The position numbers were made by a program, and so were the translations under genes. DNA of 64,000 nucleotides from Phoenix dactylifera (Eukaryota; Streptophyta; Magnoliopsida; Arecales; Arecaceae), in the NCBI RefSeq assembly GCF_009389715.1, contig NC_052404.1, forward strand, positions 12,701,756 to 12,765,755. Reading direction: 5' to 3'. Of this stretch, positions 45,306-57,094 are shown piece after piece (the first letter of the stretch is position 1; each line of letters opens with the position of its first letter). The notes beneath the pieces are model-generated. The model did no database searches and was not told the DNA's origin. It saw nothing but the letters and a program-made list of their open reading frames with translations.

Positions 45306-47886
45306 CTCAGAATATTTTGTACTCATAATCACAAGATGATACTTGGAAAGCTAATATGGCTAAATATATTCAATTGTTAGCACCTTTCCATTAAACAACT
45401 AAGAAAGTTAGATAATCGAGAAAGATAGTTGGATGTTCTATTGAGTCTCCTGCATGCAACCAAACACCAAAATAAATTAATTATAAGACAAAAACCCAAA
45501 ATTTTTCCACATATAGAGCATAACTTCCTGATTAAAGTTGCATAGTAAATTCTATCGTGAATTTAGTGCACATCCAACTAAGACAGTATGCTTTTTCATC
45601 TTTCATATAGGCTGCCGGGTAGTATAATCCCGGCTTTAGAATTCAGGCTGCAAGCTGCTTTAATAACTCATGCAGCCTAAGGAACTACCTAGGCACTTAC
45701 CGAGGCACGCAGTGGAATGAGCCAGTAATGCCAATGTAGCAACTTTGAATAAAAATGTGATCATTATCAGAGATCACGGAAGTAGGGATCACCTTCTAAG
45801 AATTTGAAGACTCCACAATGACATAGAAATCCTTCTCCATGTAGAATTCCTCTAAAGTCTTAATGGATTCTACTTTCTTTTCATTTTCTGCTCTTAGGAG
45901 TCTATGTGGCATAAGAATAGCTACGTTTGGAAGTTGGCACATCTAAATCTGGAAAGGTTTTTTCAATGTTTTGGAAACCTACATTGATTAGAGTAGTAAA
46001 AAATATGAAGTACACACGTTAAATGATATATATCATTTGCAAGTATGCTAATGAGGGTCTGCCAGTTGGCACCTCTCTCATCAGTGCTTTTTCTGGGGAG
46101 AGGTACAGCTTTCAACTTGGAAAGGTGGTGCTCCCAGCATCGTTCTTTTATTGTTAATAAAAAAAAAAAAAAAGAGCACAGATACATGAACAGTCTAAGA
46201 GACTTCGATATATGAAAAAAGCCTACAGAAAATACAAAAAGAGGCAGAATTATACACATCTTGTCAGTTTCAAATCACAATCAGCAAAATGTAGAGAAGA
46301 CATTGACAACATGTCCACTGTACTGGCAGCTGCCATAGGTAAAACATAGTCACCAAATGAAATCACTCAACAAAATGGAACATACCAAACCTATAGCACA
46401 ATGATTTGAAGTGCAAGTAAACAACCCACCAATCTCAATTATACTTGCAATCTCAAGTGATCGCTTATGCTCACATGCACAGAAATCATCAAAGATACAT
46501 AACACTTACTCAATATATATAGCTACTTTGTTGTCAACCTGATTGGTAGACCCAAATCAAATGCTCTCTCACAAACCTTCCTTATTTTCTTTTCCTTGAA
46601 TGTTAATATATATGATAGTCTAGATAATACGGATGATAAGGAACAACCAAATAGATTATACTTCAAGTGAAGACTCAAATAGTTGTGCATATATTCTGGC
46701 TCAATTGCGGCACCATATCTATATCAATTTAAAAGCTAATTATGTAAGACGTTAAAGAACAATGTGGGCCATCATCCCTTATGCTTCTTTATGATATATT
46801 TGATAAAAGAATAAGCGGTTGATGATTGATCACAAGACTAAAGGGAAACCTGCAGAATAAATATTGCATGGATGTTGAATCTGGCAAGAGAAGGAAATTA
46901 TTTAGCTAGATGACCTTCAAGAATTTCACAAGCCGACATAGCTCTTTTGTAATAGGTTGTTTGATGGTATTTCAGATTTTTTTCCTTCTTTTTTTTGCAT
47001 AATGTGTGTAGTTTGAAGGTAGCATCATCTCTAAAATACTGCAGACCTACAAAAACCCTAAAGTGATGCAGGCTGCATCCATTCTCAGACCAGTTGCAAC
47101 TCAAAAGGATCAACACCACTGAGGTGGAAAATGCATACATGCAGTTGGCATAAGAAGGAGGGAAAAAAACGTGTATTGAGCTCCCAAGCCATGACGAAGC
47201 CCTACTAAAGTTAACAGATGGACATTTCCTATCTGCAACACATGTACATTCATATAGGCACGCACATAATAGTCTCGAGAGAAACCTACATTTTAACAAA
47301 ACCCTCAGTTTGAGGGTTTTCGTGACCCACCAATCTTATACCAAAAGCAAATGCAGATTATCAGCACTAGCACCAGAAAAAAAAAAAATTGTTCAAGAAA
47401 TACTAATATAAAGATCACTAATCAGATAGGCGAAAATTTCTTGGAAGATTAAAAGAAAAAGGAACGCGAAAAATATGGTACCGAGGTGAAGGGTGCACTT
47501 GACGGAAGGGTCCAGTTGGTCAAATCATCGGCGGCGGAACGATTTTCCAGAGCGGCCAGGGATCCCCGGAGAGATTAGACTCGGGTTCGCCCCCGAACTT
47601 GCGCACCAGGCTGCTCCGCGTCGCGTGCTCCTCCGGAGACCACGGCCCCTTCGCTCGGTCCTCCGCCGGCACCGCTTCCCAACCACATCCGCCATTGGTG
47701 CCGCCCCTCCGCCCGCAGAATCCGGCGGGACCGGTCGCCCATTCCACCACGGCAGTGGAAGGGGGAGGAGGAGACGGGCGTAGCCGGCGACGAATGAGGA
47801 GGGGAGGGTTCTAACCCTACCTCGGCCTGTACTCTCCCCATCAGGCGGTCGATAGCAGGATCTAGGACCTTAACCGCGATCAACAT

Positions 47887-48524
47887 CGTTTGTGATCGAA
47901 CCTCCTCTTATGCAACTGATGAGAAGCCGTACCGTCCGATCTAAAATTCCATGGTAATGGATCAGATAGTGTATGTTTTAGATTGCGCCCGATGATTTCC
48001 GGGGACTTCTCTGCGGTGGGCTGGCCAGCCCATTTCATGATTTGCTTAATCTTGGGTGTCTGAGTCCGACGTCTGTTAGATACCAGGCCGGCCCACGGAA
48101 GTTTGCCTACCAATGCTAAAGCTGACGTAAGACCGACGCATAGGGACCCACGGGCAGGTGCGTGTGGTTAAGGCTTTGAGAAAGATCTGACGACGCTTTG
48201 CTTTAAATCTTTATTGCATCCTGCCTGGTGGCAGCTCACGCTTAGTTGCCAATGGACGATCCAAGTCATTCAATCCAAGCAACGTGGATCTTATTTCTTT
48301 TACCTGGATTATGCGTTTGGATCCAGCTAAAGCCTAAATAGCATCTGGAATTCCTTCTGTCGCATGAGTTGGGGCGGATCAAGCATGCCATGGTGATGTG
48401 ACCTGTGACACACGATGAATGCTTAAGAAATGTCATGCTGTCTAGATCAGATATGTTCTTCGAGAAGCGAATTAAGTAGTTGCTAATTAGATCTTCTTAT
48501 TTGCTATAGCTTTATTGTAGCTAG

Positions 48525-48593
<69 letters not shown>

Positions 48594-49373
48594 AAGAAGC
48601 AGCAGCAGCAGCACCTTCGTGGGCTTGACCCAGCTCATGAATATGAAATATCATCGACCAGCTGGTTAGACTCCCGAAAGACGAGACACGAGGGACACGA
48701 AAGATTCCGTATAACTTGCCAGGCCATTGGTCCGGTGGTCCCCGATATGGAGTCTCCCGCCGGAGCAATGCTGTCACCTTTTGAACCAATTTATCTCTTT
48801 TTTAAGTAAATTGCAAAATACAAGATTATGGTGCGGCAATCCTGTCACTTTTTGACACCAGGCCATCACAGATTGGTTCAAAACTGAAGAGCCTGGCAAG
48901 TAAATTGCTTATAACGCGGCAAAGTAAAATCGGGTACCGATGCTGATGCAAGTAGAATATTGAGAAACTAAACCCGCTAGATCGCGACCTGCATCAGTGA
49001 CATTGTGATAGAGAGATCGTAACTCCGAAGTCCGACCAAGGGAATTCCGAAAGGCCATATTATCGAGGTCTCTCCTGCTCAAATACAATTTCGATGCTTC
49101 GTAGGTAGATATATCCTGACAGTAAGTCAATAACTGCTTAATATTGTTGATTAAAAAATAAATTAAAATTACTCAACAAGTAGAAATTCAGAGGTTCACT
49201 ATGGCTTGTGTACCAAAATCAAAAAATGGAAAGGGGTTCGCTATGGCTTCTAAGTGGTTTGCTAAGTCACGATACTCGCAGTGATTGACTTAGCCATATA
49301 AATTGCAGGATAGTGGTGCAAAAGCAGTAGCCTTGTGGCTGGTGAATATGCCAAGCAAATTTTGAACATAAAA
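47887..49373. other. Intergenic DNA with a long TA microsatellite
   Basis: No gene recognised. 48529-48590 is a TA dinucleotide run of about 60 bp, followed by AGCAGCAGCAGCAGC. The last five bases (49369-49373, TAAAA) are the target duplication of the adjoining TRIM. Confidence 0.6.
48529..48590. repeat. (TA)n microsatellite
   Basis: About 31 uninterrupted TA units, likely length-variable between individuals. Confidence 0.95.
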
Positions 49374-49812
49374 TGTAACAACCCAGGACCTCACCCAAAA
49401 TGGCTAGTCGGAAGGTATTATTTGGATTCCTTGATCCTGTATAAATATCCAAGATCTACTCAGCGAATAACCGATGTGGGACTAAACATACGCCCGCACG
49501 GATCCTCACATACTCCCCCCCATTCAAGCCCTGACGTCCTCGTCAGGCTAAGGGTTCAAATCTATTCAAATCTAATCACAAACACCACGATCGGCTCATA
49601 GTTAGCCCAAATGGATCCGTGCTGCAATGTCCCCTAGTCCACATAGATTGTGGACCGGGTCCGCTCTGATACCATTTGTAACAACCCAGAACCTCACCCA
49701 AAATGGCTAGCCGAAATGTATATTTGGGTTTCTTGATCCTGTATAAATACTCAAGATCTACCCAGCGAATAACCGATGTGGGACTAAACACACGTCCGCA
49801 CACGTCCTCACA
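49374..49812 (-). mobile_element. TRIM (miniature LTR element), whole, with target duplication
   Basis: Two direct LTRs, 49374-49510 (137 bp) and 49677-49812 (136 bp), start TGTAACAACCCAG and end CTCACA. They flank a 166-bp inside. TAAAA is duplicated outside (49369-49373 and 49813-49817). Next to the right LTR the plus strand reads GCTCTGATACCA, which is the initiator-Met tRNA primer site on the minus strand. Next to the left LTR is a C run, the purine tract of the minus strand. The element therefore points leftward. It has no coding capacity, as usual for TRIMs. The LTRs differ at roughly a tenth of positions, so it is some millions of years old. Confidence 0.9.
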
Positions 49813-49817
49813 TAAAA

Positions 49818-51581
49818 TATATTTTTTTTCCATTAAAAATTTCATTGTCTATCATTTCCATATATAGGATTGTCACCGTAGCCGCCTATGTGTGGCAGTT
49901 GGTATACTTGCTCTCACCTAAAACTGCCTGATTTGCTCTCTCTATATTGCCATTGGATCTCCTTGAACCACCATCTCCTGGGCTTGTCAAATGATTGGAA
50001 AACGACAAGGGCATCCGGTCTCACGGAGGCTTGGCTTGGTCGCGCCGATGGCTACGTGGTGTCTTGCACATCTCTTTTCCAAAAGTGATCGTCGACAGGT
50101 TCATGCCTCTCCGTCTTAAATCAGCAATTATATGTACGTAGGTGTCGAGATCTACTGCTCGAGTAGTTTACCAATCCATTCATCCGAGATGCATAGCTAC
50201 CAATATGGGGAGGGATGTCGATTCAGCGGTTGGAATGAGTTACGTACGTCCTGAGAGTGCATGCACCATTTCCCCTGTTCTGGAAAGTGGCTGACCAAGT
50301 TTATCTGATCTGATGCTTAATTTGCCACATTAAGCAACTGTACTCTTTTTTTCTTTTTTTTTTTTATGCATTCGTTTCAGCTTCTGCTTTATTATATTTT
50401 TCTCAAAATTTTGCAAGTCTACCTCTGCTTTATGTCTTCAACTTCTGCATCATGCTCGCATATTTAATTAGATATATTTTAAAGACAGTTTCATTGCCAG
50501 GTTCGCCTTGCACATGTATTGAGGTATGGAGATAAAGGTAAAACCGATTAAAGAATAAAAACAAAGGAATATATGCTTTGAATTAGCTCTCTCTATAGCA
50601 TTGCCAGCAAAGTAATGTTGTTCCTTCCAAACTAGCTAGCTGATTGAATTAATTGCCCTAGAAACAATGGGCAGGAAGCCGCACCTTTGGCGACGGTATA
50701 GCTCCACCTACTGCTCAACATATATTGGCCCTCCTAATTCTTAGACCATGGGTAGAAACCTTAAGACACTCAATGCACATCCACAGGGAAGTCGAGGCTA
50801 TATTAGCACATTACCGTACTGTATAGCATGTATAAAATAGCTCCAGGTCATACGACAATTGTCAAGCACTTACCCATAACGACCGAGACATCTTAACCTC
50901 TAAAGGCCACTCGGAAAGCAACATGATAAACAAATAGAAATACGTGGACACGACAACGAATCAAGCCGCCTTATTGTTTAGTGGTTTGGGAATGTGATGA
51001 CAATTGGAGATTGCGGGAATGCATTTATTTTGAAGCACTCAAACCGGTATCACAACTGGAGAAAAGGGCAGCTCCAGTTCGACTCTTAAGGCCTGCTAAG
51101 TGGATGACTGCTGAATCCCCCTTCAATATAAAGGGATGGACGTGGGCTCTAGAAAAATACTAGTAAAAGAGGTTTTTTTCTGTTTTTTTTTTTTTAAAAA
51201 AAACTTAGAAAGGTCAGCCAAGCCGGCAAACAGTTAGTTTAGGAAGTGACCAGCAACATAGTGACAGAATTTCAGTCATCATTGGCACATATGTACAGCC
51301 CACATATATATCTAACCTAAACTAACCTTTCTCTTCTTTCCTTTCCTTTGCAGACCGTTTAGTTGTTAATTTATTATGCAGAATTTAGCTAACCTATCAG
51401 CTGTTCAAAAAGTTGGATACCGAATACCAAGCTAATTAATTAATGACCTGAATTGTGAGAACATTCATGCACTGTTTATATCTTAATCACGTTCAACTAA
51501 TATTGCTAACGCGGGCTCTCGAGAAAGCGTGGGCAAAGACGCTATCTTATTTTAATATGACTCCTGTGCCTCCCACATGTT
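49818..51581. other. Upstream region of the laccase gene
   Basis: AT-rich, no gene recognised; T runs at about 50345-50366 and 51188-51206. It likely contains distal promoter sequence of the laccase gene. No clear motif beyond the TATA box was found. Confidence 0.5.
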
Positions 51582-51589
51582 TATATATA
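51582..51589 (+). promoter_or_regulatory. TATA box of the laccase gene
   Basis: TATATATA in the context GTTTATATATAGG, 154 bp before the start codon. This predicts a leader of about 120 nt. Confidence 0.6.
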
Positions 51590-51735
51590 GGTTTGAGTGC
51601 TCAATGCACCCATTACACTACATGAGGACTAGATAGTTTGTGCGTAACTAGCAAGTCCAAGAAAGGAAAAGAAGACTTCCTCTCCAGCTCCAAGGCTGCT
51701 TCTATCTATTCGTTCTTTACCATCTTCTCCTGAAC

Positions 51736-54700
51736 ATGGCACAGTGCGTGCCAATTCTAGTGTTTGTTGTAGCTTTCCTCAGATTCATGGCTGACGCAGC
51801 TGTTGTTGAGCATACGTTCCGTGTAATTTAATCTATTCAAACGCACGCCTTTATTTCCTGCAACATTAATTCTTACCGGCCATCTCTCTTAATTAGTGCC
51901 TTGAGTGTGGTCCTACTGTTTTCATTGCTAGTAGAATACCAATGCTTTAGTTGCATTTTGGCATGCGGTGCTCGAGAATCTCCCTCATGGAGTAACGGGG
52001 AATGATACATGCATGACTTTAATGGTGTTCTGTATGAGGATAGCTGGTTGTGATGTTAGGGCACAACGGGCGGCAGCTACTCATTTGCGTGTGAGCCGCT
52101 GCCTCGATGGATAGATAGCACAACTATTATAGCTAGCACGTGCCAAATTAGAGAACCCAAGTTGATAGGGTATGCAGACGCGTATGCTTGTAGCTCGAGC
52201 TCATTCTCGGAATTGCCCTGTTAATTATTGCACCTGATCATCTTTCTCCACGGCGGTCTATAATTTGTTCCACCATATTATCAATCAAAAAACCATTCGG
52301 AAGCTGAGGTGCCAGATTGCTTCTCAATTTTCTCAATTTTGTTGGTACATATATAATCACCTCCAAAGTTCTGTCGGTTAATCGGAGCACTCATTTTAAT
52401 TAAAATAATTTTTTTTTTCCATTGCCGCTGAGAACCCAGCATCAAATCTGAATTTTACTAGAGCTATATTTATCTCTCTCATTGAGATATAGATGATGCC
52501 TAGGTCGCTGCCTATATAATCCTCTTTGGTTCGAGGCGTGGGGAGAGAATTCATTCAACTAATCCCACCAACTTGCGCTAGTTAATAATGGCCGCATCCA
52601 AGCCTCACATCTTTAGGAATCTTGATGCAGCATCCTCATCACTGAGTAATGCCTCAGTTTCGAAGGGAGCACTACTGTAATTATATTATTTCTTAATTTA
52701 AAGGTTAGCTCCAAGTTTTATTAGATTAAGCTGATGATGATGATGTTGGTGTGACATGGGCGGCATATTATATTGTTTGTTGCTGGAACTTTATTAGCAT
52801 ATTTTGGTGATGAATTCAGCTGGGTCTTCTGGGACTGGAGCAAGCTTGATGGTGTTGTGCTATCATGTGTAGGTGGGAAACCTCACGGTAAGGCGGCTGT
52901 GCGAAAACAGGGTGATCACCGCTGTGAATGGCCGTTTACCGGGGCCGACCATAGAGGTCCACGAGGGTGATACCTTGGTGGTTCATCTCATCAATGACTC
53001 ACCCTACAACTTAACAATTCACTGGTAAGATGATCCGTAACGTCCATATATAAGCTTTATTTTAGCTTAACAAGATGAGGCCATGTTGGTGGGTGCAGGC
53101 ATGGAATATTTCAGCTACTGTCCGGTTGGGCCGATGGGCCGAGCATGATAACCCAATGCCCAATACAACCTAGGAACTGCTATGCCTACAGATTCAACAT
53201 CACCGGCCAAGAGGGTACGCTGTGGTGGCATGCCCACAGCTCCGTCCTCCGAGCTACAGTCTATGGCGCTCTCATCATCCGACCCAGAAACGGCACCGAG
53301 GCCTTCCCCTTCTCCAAACCTGACAAGGAAGTCCCCATTCTTCTAGGTATAATTCATTACTATAGCACACTCTTCCATTACCATCGATCGATCGCTAGTT
53401 CACCACCTACGTGCGTGAGCTCTGCATGACGGCCGAGAACGCACTGACATGCAGGCGAGTGGTGGAACGATGACATCGTCGACATGGATAGCCAGGCCTT
53501 TCTAACGGGTGGCGCCCCCGGTGATTCGGACGCATATACCATCAATGGAAAACCTGGCGACCTCTACCGCTGTTCTAGCAACCGTGAGTCCACAAAGTCC
53601 TAGCGGTTTTGTTCATCTGGGATGTCTCGAACAATAGAAACTAGTTTTGCCGCATTTACCAAAAAAAAAAAAAACAATAGAAACTAGCCAGCAGAATTTT
53701 ATTGCAATAAACTGGGCGCTGGTTCATAATCTGATCGTTGCATCTGTGTTGGCCTAGCTGCAGAGATGTACAAGCTGGAAGTGGAGCAGGGGAAGAGCTA
53801 CTTGCTCCGCATCATCAATGCGGCTCTGAGTAAGGAGCTCTTCTTCAAGGTTGCCGGGCACTCCTTCACCGTGGTAGCAGTGGATGCCAGCTACACCAAA
53901 CCGTACGAAACGGATGTCGTTGTCATCGCCCCAGGCCAGACGGCCGACGCCCTCATGGTCGCCGATGCCCCTCCTGCAGCCAGCTACTACATGGCTGCCC
54001 TCCCCTACATCAGCACAGCTCCCTCACCTCCCCCACGGCCATCCTTCGACAACACAACCACCCGAGGCATCGTCCGGTACGAGCCCGCCATGCCATCGGC
54101 CGCCAGCTCGCGACCTGTGATGCCAGCGATGCCCTCCTTCTTCGATAATGATGTCGCCCACCGCTTCTTCACCAGCTTAACCGGTCTCCTAAGGCCGGGA
54201 GACCCCACCGTCCCTCTCCATGTGGACGAGCACATGGTGGTCACCTTCGGGTTGGGCGTCGCTGCTTGCGAAGCGAGCCAACTGTTGTGCAATCGGAGCC
54301 GAGGAGCGACCGCTGCCAGCATGAACAACGTGTCCTTCCAGTTTCCAACCAAGAAGTCGCTGTTGGAGGCCCATTTTCGGGGTGAGAAGGGGATCTACAC
54401 ATCGGACTTCCCTGACACTCCACCGGTATTCTTCGATTTCACAAACCCTGCCGTGAATGTAAATCCGGCCCTGCAGTCCTTGTGGTTCACGACCAAAGGC
54501 ACCAAGGTGAAGAAGGTGAAGTACAACGCGGCGGTGGAGATGGTGCTGCAGAACACGGCGATACTCGGGATCGAGAACCATCCGCTGCACCTCCATGGCT
54601 TCAACTTCTTTGTGCTGGCACAAGGGTTTGGCAACTACAACGCGACCAGCGCAGTGAAGAGCTACAACCTGGCGGACCCGCCGGCGAGGAACACCATCGC

Positions 54701-55029
54701 CGTGCCCACCGGCGGATGGGCGGTCATCCGATTCACTGCCAACAATCCAGGTATACGTATATGTATGCTCAGTGTTTTAACACTCTACCGATCGATACCC
54801 ACCCTCGGCAGCTAGCTGGTTAATTAGGACAGTGGAACTAACAATCTAATTACTATGTGCTTCGACTGAATTAATTTGTGTTTTGACTTGATCTATAGGT
54901 GTATGGATCATGCACTGCCACCTGGACGCTCACCTGTCCTCGGGGTTGGCGATGGCGTTCGAGGTGGAGAACGGATCCACCCCGGAAACGACCCTCCCCC
55001 CTCCACCTCCGGACTATCCCCGTTGTTAG
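51736..55029 (+). CDS. LAC: Laccase (plant multicopper oxidase), six exons
   Basis: Exons: 51736-51822, 52873-53024, 53099-53346, 53455-53583, 53758-54750, 54899-55029. The total is 1740 nt, 579 residues, the usual laccase size. A signal peptide ([21 protein letters not shown]) is followed by [17 protein letters not shown]. All four copper-ligand segments are intact: H79-W-H81-G, W-W-H124-A-H126, H480-P-L-H483-L-H485 and H542-C543-H544 with H548. The type 1 axial position is L553. Many NxT/NxS glycosylation sites are present. The protein is secreted and oxidises phenols with reduction of O2 to water; roles in lignin or flavonoid polymerisation are typical. The exon 5 acceptor is ambiguous: TAG/CTGCAG/AG allows NPAEMY or NQMY, a two-residue difference. 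Coding exons are GC-rich, intact and without premature stop. Confidence 0.93.
53630..53687 (+). mobile_element. Micro-insertion with oligo-A tail and 15-bp target duplication (in laccase intron 4)
   Basis: AACAATAGAAACTAG occurs at 53630-53644 and 53673-53687. Between the copies are TTTTGCCGCATTTACC and about 12 A. The gene's splice sites are not touched. Confidence 0.65.
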
Positions 55030-55889
55030 AAGCAGCCCAACGAGGTTACAGACAGCGGCCGGACAAAGACGAAGGCCGCCGTCTCGACCGCAAGTTTATT
55101 TCTATTTTATTATACTGTTCGTTGCAATATCGTAACACTGCGTCATTCCCTCTGCCTTCGTTGCGATTTATTTTGTTGGTTTGGTTTGGAATGAATTTTG
55201 TAAATTGATTTGTCCTTTCTATCCGTCCACTCTTTGAAATATTTATATATACTGCGACCGCCGACCAGCTTTGTCTTCTTTCCTATGAACCGTCATCAAG
55301 TGAATTCAATAAACTGCAAGCTCGAACATCTCATAAGTCATAGCAGTATTATTAATTATTGGTAACTAATGACTAACAGAATTTTCTCGAAAAAAAGTAA
55401 GAGAAGTTTGAGCTGTAAAGAATCAAGTAACCCTCATTTTCCCCGCTTGAAGGCGTTCATCCTGTAACGTAGCCCACTCGATCTGTAGCGTTTTCCAATA
55501 GATGAGCGTTCTCCATGCAACCTGTCCAAGTTATTCCGGAATTTCTACAAATCCCTTTTTTCGTGATAACATTGCGGCTTCGATTTATTTCTCAAGAAGA
55601 GACATCGTGGGAGGAAATATAACTTTACTGGCTTCTCTCATTTCATTGACACTGCTCCTCGACGAAAATGGAAAACATATTCATCTGTACATGACACGAC
55701 CCGCTTCGTACGTTCTCCGGCCTCGCATCGCCGTTGGGCTCAGACTACCGGGCTCGAGCGGTCACCAGATCGTAATGGCACGTGCCAGATCCTTCCCAAC
55801 AAGGAGCTATTCATAAAATCTGGTCAGGCATTACATCAAACACTTATCATGCACCATGCTTAGCGGATCCCCCGCGCTTCATCTCAAGG
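55030..55889. other. Downstream flank of the laccase gene
   Basis: It holds the presumed 3' untranslated region (AATAAA at about 55308) and otherwise unassigned sequence. No gene recognised. Confidence 0.5.
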
Positions 55890-56660
55890 CCACATTAAGT
55901 TAGCAGAGAAAGAGGACTGCGTTCCTTCCGAGGTATTGTCCACTTTGGGTGCTCCGGCCCGCGCGTCCAGCGCAGACGGGGGGAGACCACTGCCCTCACG
56001 ATTTTGCCCTTCAAAAGGCATCTCGAGAGGAAAGGATTTCCATCCCCCATTTAAGGCACAAAGAAAACTGAAGCAATTGCTACATTTAAAATCTGCTGCG
56101 CTACAAAATCCTCTAAGATAGGCACTTTGCCATACCACAAGGCATGCTATAAGGAGTCGCATCATCCAAAATGTGATGTCTGCCATGAAACCGCTACTTG
56201 CCGATGTGGGACTAAATTCAAGGCCCCTCTCCCCCCCAACATAGCCCCCCAAGAGGAAAGGTTCTTGAGTCTCTGCAGTTCCGAGGGGTAGTCAACGGTG
56301 GGAGGAGGCGCCCCCTACCTGGCGCGCCATCTGTTGCGGGGACGGCTTTTGGCCGGAGCCTCACACAACAGCATAGCCCACATTAAGCTAGCAGAGAAAG
56401 AGGACTGCGTTCCTCTCGAGGTATTGTCCGCTTTGGGCGCTCCGGCCCGCGCGTCCAGCGCAGACGGGAGGAGACCACTGCCCTTTGAGCGCTCCGGCCC
56501 GCGCGTCCAGCGCAGACGGGGGGAGACCACTGCCCTCACGGTTTTGCCCTTCAAAAGGCGCCTCGAGAGGAAAGGATTTCTATCCCCTATTTAAGGCACA
56601 GAACCTTTCCGCTACTAGCCGATGTGGGACTAAATTCAGAGCCCCCCGCGCCCCGCAACA
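55890..56660 (-). mobile_element. Very short TRIM-like LTR relic
   Basis: The right LTR (56332-56660, 329 bp) is bounded by the inverted ends TGTTGCGGGG and CCCCGCAACA. The left copy ends at 56241 and is damaged. They share CACATTAAG-TAGCAGAGAAAGAGG, CTCCGGCCCGCGCGTCCAGC and GCCGATGTGGGACTAAATTC. The inside is only about 90 bp. It has a minus-strand purine tract beside the left LTR and a primer-site-like TGGCGCGCCAGGTAGG (minus strand) beside the right LTR, so the element points leftward. There is no coding capacity. It is broken (one LTR). Confidence 0.75.
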
Positions 56661-56751
56661 CATATATTTGTCAGCTCGCAAGGGCTTCGCGAGAAAGAAG
56701 CATTTGCTAGCTACTTCTGAATCGGAGTCTTCATTTTCCTTATAATCTTCG

Positions 56752-56799
56752 CAACATAGACCATCTTTTTTTTGCTAGGACACAACATAGACCATCTTT
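56752..56799 (-). mobile_element. Micro-insertion with oligo-A tail and 17-bp target duplication
   Basis: CAACATAGACCATCTTT occurs at 56752-56768 and 56783-56799. Between the copies are a T run and GCTAGGACA; the minus strand reads TGTCCTAGC followed by oligo-A. Confidence 0.65.
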
Positions 56800-57094
56800 A
56801 ACATCCAAAACTGATTTCTACCTCTGCAGGATTCAATGGGATGGGATGCCCAATCAAATTCTTGCTCAAAAAAAGGTGAAGGTCTGTCTCTGGTTGATAT
56901 TTCACCTGAAACGAGAGAGAGAGTTCTAATTTTTCTTATTTATACTTTTTTTCACAGCCGTATAAAGATGTAAGGAAATATCTTTCAATCAAAACACTCG
57001 ACGCAATCTACTACCATGTGTGTGTGGGAGAGTCCTGGCGCAACGAGGAGGATGATTTATTGTGGCTTGGGAAATAATCTCTTTCGAAACAGGA

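Larger units (their letters stand above)
43090..47886 (-). pseudogene. Decayed R2R3-MYB transcription factor gene (two exons kept)
   Basis: Exon 1 relic (about 47886-47482) contains AKGPWSPEE, then a damaged R2 repeat. Out of frame it ends RSGKSFRRR and DQLDPSVK, where intact relatives have GRSGKSCRLRWCNQLDPSVKRKPFT. After a 3.7-kb intron (donor GTACCATA, acceptor GCTACAG), exon 2 (43795 to about 43090) has the R3 repeat: EEADCVIIAAHAVHDNKW and LLEGRTDNAMKNHWNSTRR. The family's own tail follows, with SSEETPSIGNINSFKSL, PDCGFCKLLGGICSE, CCSIQNWGHPQNSLLAPEFV and SSIAWLRAG. Several frameshifts and substitutions spoil it: the second Trp region of R2 is lost, and exon 2 changes frame near its PPTCFNQ segment. 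It resembles MYB1/MYB25-like factors. The intron is retained, so it is a duplicated or dying gene, not a retrocopy. Confidence 0.85.

Noticed and set aside
54005-54634. Minus-strand open frames over laccase exon 5
   Set aside because: Shadows of a GC-rich exon with no homology of their own.
57025-57060. SINE A-box-like word (AGTCCTGGCGCAACGAGG)
   Set aside because: Too short, with no B box or tail; may be a scrap of an Au-like SINE or chance.
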